From: Apostichopus japonicus
Taxonomy: Eukaryota > Echinodermata > Holothuroidea > Aspidochirotida > Stichopodidae
DNA: 64,000 bases
Assembly (NCBI RefSeq): GCF_037975245.1
Contig: NC_092567.1
Coordinates: forward strand, 17,038,376-17,102,375
Direction of reading: 5' to 3'
Shown here: positions 54,546 to 64,000 of the stretch, piece by piece
Numbering within the stretch: the stretch's first letter is position 1
How the letters are laid out: each line of letters begins with the position of its first letter
Program-made: the position numbers and the translations under genes
Notes under the pieces: model-generated
Told to the model about the DNA's origin: nothing
Databases searched by the model: none
Seen by the model: the letters and a program-made list of their open reading frames with translations, nothing else

Positions 54546-54723
54546 TCGCCCAGGAAAGAACCATGGGCACGAAACCAAACTACCGAACGACTGATCCGCT
54601 CTCGTCCCCAGTCCCCTTGCATCGGGACTGTGACTGTGTGATGATCGTCGGGTGTGCATCACCATTCCCCTCGAAAGGGAACAGATACTACACATGATCT
54701 TAGCCAAAAGGCCGAGATGCGAT
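54546..54723 (-). ncRNA. U2 snRNA-like RNA (U2 5' domain with unrelated 3' body)
   Basis: The - strand from 54723 reads ATCGCATCTCGGCCTTTTGG and CTAAGATCATGTGTAGTATC then TGTTC. That is the U2 5' stem-loop and the branch-site-recognition GTAGTA, differing from the metazoan consensus at about 2 of 45 positions. After nt 45 the similarity to U2 stops. The rest still folds: TTCCC/GGGGAA hairpin (about nt 42-59), GTGATG/CATCAC (nt 61-86), AGTCCC/GGGACT (about nt 91-112) and a terminal GCCCA/TGGGC hairpin, then a T5 run at 54540-54544. The 178-nt length is close to U2 (about 190). The only Sm-like motif is a poor TAGTTTGG. It could be a divergent U2 paralogue or a U2-headed SINE. Confidence 0.6.
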
Positions 54724-55215
54724 AGAAAATAATGTCTAATCTTACTTTCCAATTTACTAGAGATAAAATGTTAATGCAATTATTACTTTAATAATCCTTT
54801 AAAGGCTGTGGAGATAAACCCTGGGTTGGGTTGGTAAGTTTATACTATACAATGAACAGAGAAAAAATAGACACAACAAAGTAGAGATAATTTGAAAGAA
54901 AGGAGAGATGAGAGGATTAAGGGATATATGGAGATAAACTCTTGAGTTAGGTTCGTCAGAAGTTTATACTTATACAGACATAGCCTTCTAAGGAGGCTCA
55001 GTGCAAAGCTCACGAACCAATCCGTCATCCAAAAACCCATGTTGAATCAAAGCACGACAAGTGCGGCTATCTTCTGTACACACTATATCGTCAATCTGGC
55101 AATATCAGCAACTACTAATAAGAAAACAAACCAATACAGCTTTACTTTACCTTAGAATGCCTCTGTTGTAGGTATAGATATTTGATGTATGTGAATCCTC
55201 AAAAGAGAAGAAAAC

Positions 55216-55307
55216 ATGTCTACCCAAGAAGCCTATAGACCACTAAGCAAGATGATGAGCGATGTATTCGCTTCTGTTGACTTGCTCACAACGTCCCAAT
55301 TAAAACG
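55216..55307 (+). CDS. CEPT-type gene, coding exon 1
   Basis: ATG at 55216 to the donor CG|GTAGGT at 55308; 30 codons plus two bases. The split Arg codon is completed by the first G of exon 2, recreating [11 protein letters not shown], a conserved phrase in this family. A possible acceptor (CTGTTGTAG, ending about 55172) suggests a non-coding exon upstream. Confidence 0.85.
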
Positions 55308-58300
55308 GTAGGTAGGCGGGTATATAACAAGGTTATCCTAACATACAATAATACGGATAAGATCAGCCTATACATTTAAATGTCTAACGTGACACCGACA
55401 GTGCTATTGCTAACATTACCACTTGATTGGAGCAAGAATGACGTTCTTCCGTATTCACCTGGCCGACGTCAATGAGCACAGGGAAGCATTAAGCCATGTG
55501 GAAAAGTCTACAGTACTCTCTATGATGTAACATTAACACACAAAAAATGAAATATATAGGCCTAGGCTAGGGCATATAGCTACAAGTTCTGGGAGTCTGG
55601 GGAGCCTATGTTAGTGAAAGGCCGTCTAGAATATGAAACAACGTTTGTCATAGACCCATGCAATCCACAGCCTGAGTTGTTATGCTAAGTTATGTGTAGT
55701 TATTTAAGTTAACATATACTATCATGGAATGGGCCTTGGCCTAACTTTAGTCATGTAGTTCTACAGTAGTACTAGGCTATGGTTCTTGATGGACTATCGA
55801 CTAAGTCACAAAAGTTATCCGCATGAGGGAAGTTACTCTGTAGACCTTGTCTAGGATATACCATAACTTAGATGTTTGAAGCATAGAAAATGCTAACAAA
55901 AGTACTTCTTTATGTTCACCACTTTTAATATACTGTTTAAAGTTAAATTGTTTAAGTTTGAAAGCTCACAGGAAATTCAACTGCTTTCTTTCATCATCTG
56001 GAAGATGAATAAGGAGCACTGGTTTGATAGCAATCTCTTGACATTTGTCTATATATAACTAGTGCAGTGCATTTTCTCAATGATTGTTTAGTTTAGCAAG
56101 GGTATCATCCTCTTGTAAGTTTACATAGTACAGATCTTGTTGTAATATTTTAAGACAATTAATTATAATGTCGTTGTGACAGAAACTTTGGCAAAGTGTC
56201 AGGGAGAGTTCTGAACTATCAAAATTTCAGTCTAAAGAACTCAGGTGAACCTCTCAAACAGTGTCAGTACTCCTCTAAAAAGTTTCCATCAATTCAAATG
56301 GAAAGGTTTAACTTGAACAATACAGTAGGCTGTGGATTTTACGCTTACTCTGTGTTGTTGTAAGGCCAATCATTCATCAGTGGGAGATTGAGAAAACAAT
56401 AGAGTATTTGGAACGTCTGTGTGAATCCAGTATTCCGAGCATGAGTGTACGTCTTTCTGCAAATATCTTTCCTTTTTTGGTTCATGAAATGACTTTGTTA
56501 TGTACAGTAAACCCCTGTGACTAGGCATTTTACTGTATGCAAAGGAACGCAATGTTTTACCAAACTCTGTAGATATTGAAATTAAGGATACTGAAGGAAA
56601 TCTTAACTACAAGTCTACAACATGTTTCTCTTTCAGAACAGAACAACGCAAAATAGCCCAAAAATTGGAAGAAGATATCGAATAACACTCTACCTAGTGA
56701 TTTCTAAAATGTTAAGTTCATCATCAGCCCTTTCTCCTCTGTACAGTAGCATTTCAAAGCTTGTCCAAACTGAAGTAAACATGTAGTGGTGCTGCAAATT
56801 CTTTCTAAAACCCCAATTTTAACTTTTAATTTGAAGTAGTCATAGGTCTTCTAGACTAGTTAAGTACTGCTTTTGTAGAAATTCATCGCCATATGACTGT
56901 CTTGGGCTTTAACTAGATTGCTGGGAGGGCTACAAGGCAGTTCAATAGGTCTCAATTATTCACTGTGTAATGCTTAAGCTTGGTCTTGCCATAGACAGCC
57001 CTGGAGTTCCCCCAGCCATTAAACATTGTTTTGTGGCTATTTCAGTCATAGAGCAGGCCTGCAGAGGATCACACAGTCTATCATACAACTTCATGAGCCT
57101 GGTCACTTTTGATGCATGGCGGTGGACTGCTAGTACGTTGTGAACATATATTTTCACAGTGGGAAAAAGGAAAATTGGGGGTCAAAGGTTATATAATTTA
57201 GCAAGGGCCAGGTGGAATACAGTGAAATCAATAACAAAAATTGTATGATCATGATTAAGGTGGTACACATACTGTAGCTTACAAAACTTAGCTGATGAAC
57301 TTACAAACAGCTGAGATCTGAGAGAGAAAAAAAATCAATTTTCACATCCGCATGGAGATATATGCAAAGCTATTTTAAGCCATACAGGCACATCTTGTAG
57401 GGTAATATCCTTTAACAATTTCTGGACTGTCATTCAAGCTACAGGCCTTGTGGCCTACATCACAGTGGTACATGATTAAATCTGTAGGAAAAAAAACTAC
57501 ATACTGTACATGTCACTATTCATAAACAGATCACAGGAACTACAGCGTGCGTGGTAAGCTGTACTGTTATATAATTACTGTACAATATAAACCTTTTCAA
57601 CTTTTGTGGCATCTTTTTACTCTCTCAATACTATTTTTTGGGTCAAACCATATTTAAATTCAAACAACTTCTTTATAGATTTAACCTCCAATATATGAAA
57701 ATAAGCTGCTTTGGGGGAGAATGCTGACTAGGCAAGACAGTTTATCTGTTTGGCTTAAAAGAGCTTTGCATGTATCGCTCCATGAAGATGTGTATTCTGC
57801 TGTGGTGGAATAAAGTTTGAAACATTGTGAAAAAGCCTAAAAGGACATGTATGTTTGTGAGTTATTCTCTCTTAAATCTCTTGATCTGAAAGGGGAACAT
57901 GACAAAGCTAACATGGGTTCTTTTTCTCTGGTGTATTGCTATGTGACACCTTTTTAGTTTACTGCAAATATGTAAACTTGTGTTTGTATACCATTGCAAC
58001 TCACACAACCAACTGTCCTGTGAACCTCCGCCACCCATCACTGCAAAATTATCAGCAAGAAAAATATAACTCAATGACTAAATTGTAATATCTTATTACT
58101 GTAATTCATGTATGATACAATATATATATTATACAAACAATTTTGAATGGACTCCTTGACACTGTCTGTGGTAGAAAAACGGTGTGTACTGTACAGTATT
58201 ATCAGCGTCTGCCGCACATTTGAAAGGCATTGAAGACTTGCCCCAAACCGGTGTGCGGCCATCTGAAAAAGTTAACTTTCTGTTGCTTGCAAGTGACTAC

Positions 58301-60937
58301 AAAATGCAGACATTAATGAAATGATGTCTTTGTTATCTTTAGCTGGACTTGAGATGTCCATAGCTGTACCGTTTGTTCACTGTGCTGTGGATATTGACCG
58401 CAGCTGTACTGACTGTACACTACTGTAGCGTCTAATTACCGACGGTAGCAAGCTGCGTGTGTATTTTCTGGGTTCGATGGTGGTGTCTAACACTTCTGTT
58501 ACACCTCATTCCAAACTAGGTCAGATTACCGGCATTAGACGTTTCTTTTTGCGCGAGTTTTCACACCCTTTTAATGAACTCTTTGCAAATCTTAAATCTT
58601 AAATTGACATGTGTTAGATCAAAGTCATATTCTTCTCTTTGTTGCAGGCTCGAAGAACATAAGTACAGTGCTTCGGGCAAATCCATTACAGAACCCTTCC
58701 TACAGATATTTTGGTCATGGCTCGTGGAGCAAATACCACGAAGTATTGCTCCAAACCTCATCACCATTGTAGGGTTAGCATTCAACTTCCTTGGAATGGT
58801 AATCTTGATCTCTTATTGCCCAAATGCAACCGAAGAGGTAAGTATCCAATTGATCTATCGACTGATACAGTAGATTCTGTTTTCACAGACAATCAGACAC
58901 ATCGATAGCAATCTAAACAAGTGGTTCTCAAAGTGGTCCCTGCTGCCCCCTGGGGGGCATTGGGAAGTCTCATGGGTTTTCACCACAGGGTACACTGGGA
59001 GTAGGGGCGCGTTGGCATTGATTTGGGGGTCCCTGGCGATTACGACACACCAGTGGAGCGATTTAGGGCACAATAAGGCATCCAGACATAAACTCGCAGC
59101 ATTACACCAAGCTCACCCTTCACACTGACTGAACTACATTTGGTCTCTCTATACCAGTTTCACAGTATGCCTGCCTTCTGCAGGTTTTTGTTGTTCTGGC
59201 AAACACAAAAAGTTAACTGAGATAAAAATAAAATATTGTTGAGAGAAAATCTTTTGGGAATTTAGGCTATTTTTTATTTCCTGTATGCACATCTTCGGAC
59301 AATCTGATTGCTCGCTTGAGCGGCCTACTAAGAACGGTAGGTCGAGGGGAGGGGGTAGGGGAGGGGGCATTGGGACAGTTCAAGATGGTCGAAGGGGGCA
59401 GTCGTCTAAAAAAGTTTGAGAACCACTTCAATAGACCAACAAATTAGGTTTTGTTTTTGTGGCTTCTTCTATACTTTTCCTACTGTACTGTACTTGTATG
59501 AAACATTTGGATTACCTCACCAGTTAGTGAGATCCTGTCATCATCATGCGACCTCTGCAGGTGTTAGTTATATCATCAAAATAGTTTACACATTACTGTG
59601 CTCAAACATTGTCCTACAGTTCTGATGTAATGTTAAGAACACCTGGGGCATTTCTTAACCCTGGATGAATCCCAGCACCACACAATGAATTTGTCCTTTG
59701 AGAAATTTGACTTTGTGTGTTTGAAGAGCTTATCTGATTTGACCAAAGTCCATTATTTTCTATCGACTGTTGTATCCATTTTTGAATGTCATGACTTTTA
59801 ACAGTATAGGAGTACTGTACAGTAGGTCTGTTTGTAGCTTTCAACCAGTCTCACAACTTTGCCTGATGGGCTGTTTAGATGGTCGTGAAAATATATATCA
59901 AGAATGATTTTTTAGCAAATAGTTTGAAATTTATCTTGACTAAATCTAGAACCGTCGAAGATTTGAGACGTAGAAACTTTTTGTTGTTTTGTGTGGCATA
60001 ATGCCATAATTTAACATCATTTAAGTTTCATAACTGTCTCTGAAGTGAGCAAAATACAAAACAAAATGTGTGATTATTTGATTTCAAAGTTGAACAGTTC
60101 TGAGGTTAATTACTGCACTACAGTATCAGTAAACTTTACAATATTGAGATAATGGAAAATCTCCAAATCCTGCAATGTAGAATACTGCTTTATGAAAACT
60201 ATAAAGTGCTCGTAGCAAATGTTAAGAAAATTAGGTCTTTTGAGTATTCACATTAGTGTAACAAAGTATATACAGTACATGGTGCTATCTGTACAGTCAG
60301 GTATGTTCTTTGTAATTAAGAAACTTTAAAGAAAGCAATGTGCTTACAAAAATTCATTTGTATACCAAGCTGCTATATATATATATTCAAAATGGCAAAG
60401 TTAAACCTTTATTGTAATTTTAATATTCAGTAATTGTGTTTAAATATTTAATTTTGTATACTGATATTCATATTTTAATTTGATGTTTAAATGAACTTTT
60501 TACTAATTCATCTTCAATTTTCATAATGTACGTTTTGAATTTTTGATGTCCTTTTTATAAATATTTATATTTATATTGGAAATAAGTAAACTGAAACTGA
60601 AACTTGTTTATGAAGATGGAGTTCACTTTGCTGTTTAAGTAGTTTGTGTACTTTAGGAGAACCTCTTAATACAGACAGTTTATTTGTCAGTAAAGAAAGA
60701 AAAAATAAAATAAAATAAAGAAACATGAAACAATCTGTTACTTCAAGACAGTAAGGACTTTTAAAAAATGTTTCCATCCTTTTATTCAGGCACCAAGATG
60801 GGCTTATGTATTTGCAGCCTTTACACTGCTGGTTTACCAATCCCTCGATGCAATAGATGGTAAACAAGCTCGGAGGACAAACTCTGCAAGTCCGCTGGGG
60901 GAGTTGTTTGACCATGGGTGTGACTCGGTGTCTGTCA
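55216..60937 (+). CDS. Choline/ethanolaminephosphotransferase (CEPT1/CHPT1 type), exons 1-3 of a longer gene
   Basis: Exons 55216-55307, 58648-58837 and 60790-60937 join in frame to 143 codons plus one base. The protein starts [18 protein letters not shown], passes [20 protein letters not shown], has a first membrane segment ([19 protein letters not shown]) and a second ([16 protein letters not shown]), then the CDP-alcohol phosphotransferase motif: Asp117-Gly118, Ala121-Arg122, Gly131, Asp135, Asp139 (DGx2ARx8Gx3Dx3D). The family transfers phosphocholine or phosphoethanolamine from CDP to diacylglycerol in ER/Golgi membranes, the last step of the Kennedy pathway. The first two or three of the motif's Asp residues bind the metal-CDP. 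An in-frame TGA 27 nt upstream supports the ATG. CEPT1 versus CHPT1 cannot be decided from this part. The rest lies beyond 64000. Confidence 0.92.
58221..58575 (+). repeat. Left arm of a long inverted repeat bracketing CEPT exons 2-3
   Basis: This intron 1 segment reads 'aaaggcattgaagac', 'gttaactttctgttgcttgcaagtgac', 'atctttagctggacttgagatgtcca', 'tggtggtgtctaacacttctgtt' and 'taccggcattagacgtttctttttgcg'. The same phrases occur in reverse order and complement at 61720-62130. The arm ends only 73 bp before exon 2. Confidence 0.85.
58648..58837 (+). CDS. CEPT-type gene, coding exon 2
   Basis: The acceptor TTTGTTGCAG ends at 58647; the donor GAG|GTAAGT starts at 58838. It encodes [20 protein letters not shown] to CPNATEE, including the first transmembrane helix, and ends in phase 0. 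Confidence 0.93.
58919..59428. mobile_element. hAT-like inverted-repeat element in CEPT intron 2
   Basis: The left AAGTGGTTCTCAAAGTGG and the reversed right AAGTGGTTCTCAAACTTTTT match the TGGTTCTCAAA-type ends of hAT (Charlie-like) elements. G-rich blocks lie inside both ends. I could not find a good 8-bp target duplication (at best about 4-5 of 8), so it is old. Confidence 0.65.
60790..60937 (+). CDS. CEPT-type gene, coding exon 3 (catalytic motif)
   Basis: The acceptor TTTTATTCAG ends at 60789; the donor A|GTAAGT starts at 60938. It encodes the second membrane helix and the whole CDP-alcohol phosphotransferase motif, from [14 protein letters not shown] to [10 protein letters not shown]. 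Phase 1 at the end fits the expected next Thr codon (A|CN). Confidence 0.93.
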
Positions 60938-61169
60938 GTAAGTTTGTCAAGATTTGCAGTAATGCAGCCCACTGTCTATTATCAGGCATAAGCTTCTTCC
61001 GCGAATTCGCAGAATATCTGTGATTTCTTTTCTACCTCGGGGAGAAAAACTATTATCCTAACAAACTGTAGCATACAAAAACTGGAGCCTATACCGCAAT
61101 TTTTGCAAAGTTCCGTGATTTTTTTTAACCCCAGGCTCATCTCTGTATTATGAACTGCAGTAAGCTAAC

Positions 61170-61655
61170 ATTACTTGCAGTTGCTTTATTGAGTTCAAGA
61201 TGAATGTCGTGCTGCTCTACGAGATAATCCCATCATCCACGTTTGTAGTGATAATCTAATCAAGAGGAAAATTATATCTACCGTGCAAGTCTTTTTTTTT
61301 CTTTGTTTCATTATATTCTTTGTTTCATTATATTAAACTGCCATTTTAGTACAAACAAAAACAACAATCAACATGTATGATCTTGCCTTGTAAACACAAA
61401 AATAATTCAAATACATATAATCCCTTGCAATGGGAAAGTATATCTTTTAGTAATGTTCAATGTTAATCCCCAATAAGTTTACCCAATGGCTCCCAATATC
61501 GGTCCCTCAATCATTTTTCATAGTAGATCTAAATAGGCCAACATTACTTGCAGTTGCTTTATTGAGTTAGAGAGGAATGTCCTGCTGCTCTACGAGATAA
61601 TCCCATCATACACGTTTTTAGTGAAAATTAATCGAGAGGAAGTGCAAGTCTTGGC
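61170..61655. repeat. Direct duplication of about 115 bp in CEPT intron 3
   Basis: 'aacattacttgcagttgctttattgagtt...atgtcgtgctgctctacgagataatcccatcat' at 61170-61290 recurs at 61540-61655 with few changes, about 370 bp apart. Confidence 0.8.
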
Positions 61656-61719
61656 CAAAAAGCAAGATTTTAGAGGAGTAGTTCACCAAGTAAATACAGC
61701 ATACTTGACATGGTAATCC

Positions 61720-62130
61720 ACACCAGTATGTTTAGGCACAGAACTATACTGTAGGGTTAAACGGTGTGAAGACTCACGCAAAAAGAAACGTTTAATGCCG
61801 GTAATCTGACCTAGTTTCTCATGAGGTGCAACAGAAGTGTTAGACACCACCATCGATCCCAGAAAATACACACACAGCTTGCTACCATCTGTAATTAGAC
61901 ACTAGTGCACAGTCAATTCATGCAGCTACGGTCAATACCCACAACACAGTGTACAAACGATACAGCGATGGACATCTCAGGTCCAGCTAAAGATAACAAG
62001 GTATCACGTTTCATTACTGTCTGCAGTTTGTAGCGACAAGCAGAAAACGTCACTTGCAAGCAACGGAAAGTTAACTCTTTGAGAGCGTGGCACGCGGTTA
62101 GTGGCGAGTCTTCAATGCCTTTAAGTCTAT
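61720..62130 (-). repeat. Right arm of the long inverted repeat bracketing CEPT exons 2-3
   Basis: This intron 3 segment contains, reversed, the same ordered phrases as 58221-58575, e.g. 'cgcaaaaagaaacgtttaatgccggta' and 'agaagtgttagacaccaccatcga'. Similarity looks roughly 80% by eye with small indels. Confidence 0.85.
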
Positions 62131-62552
62131 AATTGGGTGATTCTATAAATTAATGGTTCAGGGTTGTTACCTTCTTTGTGTCTCTAATACACACAAAATC
62201 AACTCCTTATCGATGATCATTTTATCTGAAAAATATGAACAAGTTTCTTATAAGAACTGACTTTAATGTATCAAACAAATATTGATTTGACTTGCAAATT
62301 TTGGATGACATGTGTAATTAGACATTATAATTAGACATGTATAATTAGATAATTAGTGTAATGAAAAAACAATCTGACAGTGTAACACACCTGTGTTCTA
62401 GTTTGAAAAAGTATCTTACCTGTCATAATATGGGACAGACCCATCAATTACAGAATTATTAACTCCTCTTCTATGCTTCAACTAAGTCCCACGAACAAAG
62501 TATTAATCATCTGGTTACATATAGAGCTATCTCTCAACATCACCATGCCACA

Positions 62553-63645
62553 ACAGATCATTACTCTTAGAAAATTTATTTATTCCACATGTGTTACAGT
62601 ATCCATGATATATACTACTGTACAATTAGAGACCTTTTTCTATTTTACATACAGTAACTTAACTCCCATAGGACTCCAATTAGTTAAAGTGTGTCTTTGA
62701 TTTCAAAGCTTAGAGAATGATAGTTTTTTCTGGTATTTTTTAAAAAGGTCTGATGAATAATAATGTCACAACAACAGATCATTACTCTTAGAAAATTTAT
62801 TTATTCCACTCATGTGTTACAGTATCCATGATATATACTACAATTAGAGACCTTTTTCCATTTTACATACAGTAACTTAACTCCCATAGGACTCCAATTA
62901 GTTAAAGTGTGTCTTTGATTTCAAAGCTTAGAGAATGATAGTTTTTTCTGGTATTTTTTGAAAAGGTCTGATGAATAATAATGTCACAACAACAGATCAT
63001 TACTCTTAGAAAATTTATTTATTCCACTCATGTGTTACAGTATCCATGATATATACTACAATTAGAGACCTTTTTCTATTTTACATACAGTAACTTAACT
63101 CCCATAGGACTCCAATTAGTTAAAGTGTGTCTTTGATTTCAAAGCTTAGAGAATGATAGTTTTTTCTGGTATTTTTTGAAAAGGTCTGATGAATAATAAT
63201 GTCACAACAACAGATCATTACTCTTAGAAAATTTATTTATTCCACTCATGTGTTACAGTATCCATGATATATACTACAATTAGAGACCTTTTTCTATTTT
63301 ACATACAGTAACTTAACTCCCATAGGACTCCAATTAGTTAAAGTGTGTCTTTGATTTCAAAGCTTAGAGAATGATAGTTTTTTCTGGTATTTTTTAAAAA
63401 GGTCTGATGAATAATAATGTCACAACAACAGATCATTACTCTTAGAAAATTTATTTATTCCACTCATGTGTTACAGTATCCATGATATATACTACAATTA
63501 GAGACCTTTTTCCATTTTACATACAGTAACTTAACTCCCATAGGACTCCAATTAGTTAAAGTGTGTCTTTGATTTCAAAGCTTAGAGAATGATAGTTTTT
63601 TTGGGTATTTTCTGAAAGAGGTCTGATGAATAATAGTCTTTGATA
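62553..63645. repeat. 218-bp tandem repeat, five copies, in CEPT intron 3
   Basis: Units begin at 'acagatcattactcttag' at 62553, 62774, 62992, 63210 and 63428; periods are 221, 218, 218 and 218 bp. Copies 2-5 are nearly identical, with alternations such as 'tttttctatttt'/'tttttccatttt' and 'ttgaaaag'/'ttaaaaag'. The outer copies are more diverged, as expected for unequal-exchange growth. Confidence 0.95.
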
Positions 63646-64000
63646 TAATAACATCTTTTCTTTCAGCTTGTTGTTGCATTATATTAACTTTCTGAATTAT
63701 GGGTTTTGCCTGCCATATGTATTCTTTATAAATCTCTTCTTTTTTGGGGGGGGACGCTGGTGTGCTGGGGAGGGGTGTTTTGTTTCGCTGCGTGCTGGTC
63801 GTCCTTTTGTGGTTTGTTTGAATGTTCAAGTGGGTGGTTGGGGATTTGTCTCAGCAGGTCGGTGGACGTATTTACTTTTTTGGCTCGCTTGACTTGAGTT
63901 TTGTTTGTCAGACTGGGATGGCTGGGTAGTGCCGTTTGGCCGTGACGTTTTGGATCCCGCAGGGCGGGTCACGTAAAAAGCACACTCTTTAAAATCTTAG
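63646..64000. other. CEPT intron 3, continuing to the window edge
   Basis: G/T-rich DNA on the + strand (63740-63970). Based on the CEPT family, the next exon should encode a TVFVVLGT-like start; I do not find it before 64000. Confidence 0.5.

Noticed and set aside
54546..54723. Ordinary functional U2 snRNA gene
   Set aside because: Only the first 45 nt match U2; the standard Sm site and the stem-loop III/IV sequences are not recognisable, so it is called U2-like only.
54426..54752. 108-residue ORF on the - strand
   Set aside because: It overlaps the U2-like RNA and has no protein features.
56638..56683. Possible CEPT exon after TTCTCTTTCAG
   Set aside because: It would put a stop (TAA) into the reading frame, and exon 1 joins exon 2 perfectly without it.
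58911..59437. 8-bp target duplication for the CEPT intron hAT-like element
   Set aside because: The best flanking pair (CAATCTAA / CAATAGAC) matches at only about 5 of 8 positions, so no TSD is claimed.

Overview
The window looks like metazoan nuclear DNA, most likely from a sea cucumber (Holothuroidea). The best evidence is a two-exon gene whose 39-residue product is a signal peptide followed directly by DRQGWPACYDSNGNYKC, which matches the holothurian neuropeptide stichopin (as I recall it) at 16 of 17 residues. An intact lengsin-type glutamine-synthetase-fold gene, GT/AG introns, many degenerate retroelements and abundant A+T simple repeats agree with this. There is no bacterial-style gene organisation.

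Layout. 0-4 kb: simple repeats, an RTE-like reverse transcriptase fragment, a dispersed repeat and a tRNA-like sequence. 4.4-8.8 kb: a nearly complete but frameshifted jockey-type LINE on the + strand. 9.7-13.4 kb: two broken CR1/L2-type LINE pieces on the - strand, a dimeric tandem repeat and a small hAT MITE. 14-18 kb: repeats, a LINE scrap, a MITE and one uncertain exon. 18.7-25.05 kb: the stichopin gene, with TATA box, 7-nt coding exon 1, a 6.1-kb intron carrying a 2.36-kb CpG-rich 39-bp minisatellite, and exon 2. 25-37 kb: Penelope-like remnants, AT-rich satellites, several hAT MITEs with target-site duplications, and a 2.35-kb inverted-repeat element with palindromic arrays near both ends. 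40.4-42.4 kb: a decayed multi-exon CXC-domain gene on the - strand. 42.86-44.24 kb: the lengsin-like gene. 45-54 kb: hAT elements, including a 2.8-kb copy with transposase remains, and dispersed repeats. 54.5-54.7 kb: a U2-snRNA-like RNA sequence on the - strand. 55.2 kb to past 61 kb: the first three coding exons of a choline/ethanolaminephosphotransferase gene (CEPT1/CHPT1 type), which runs off the right edge.

The genes share no obvious pathway; this is an ordinary sparse animal locus. The main points of interest are: the stichopin gene and the satellite in its intron; a long inverted repeat bracketing CEPT exons 2 and 3 (a circular-RNA architecture); a U2-like RNA keeping only the U2 5' domain; a palindrome-armed element carrying a small secreted-peptide ORF; at least six small hAT insertions plus one large one with readable 8-bp target duplications; and five Penelope-type hairpins sharing a hammerhead-like core.
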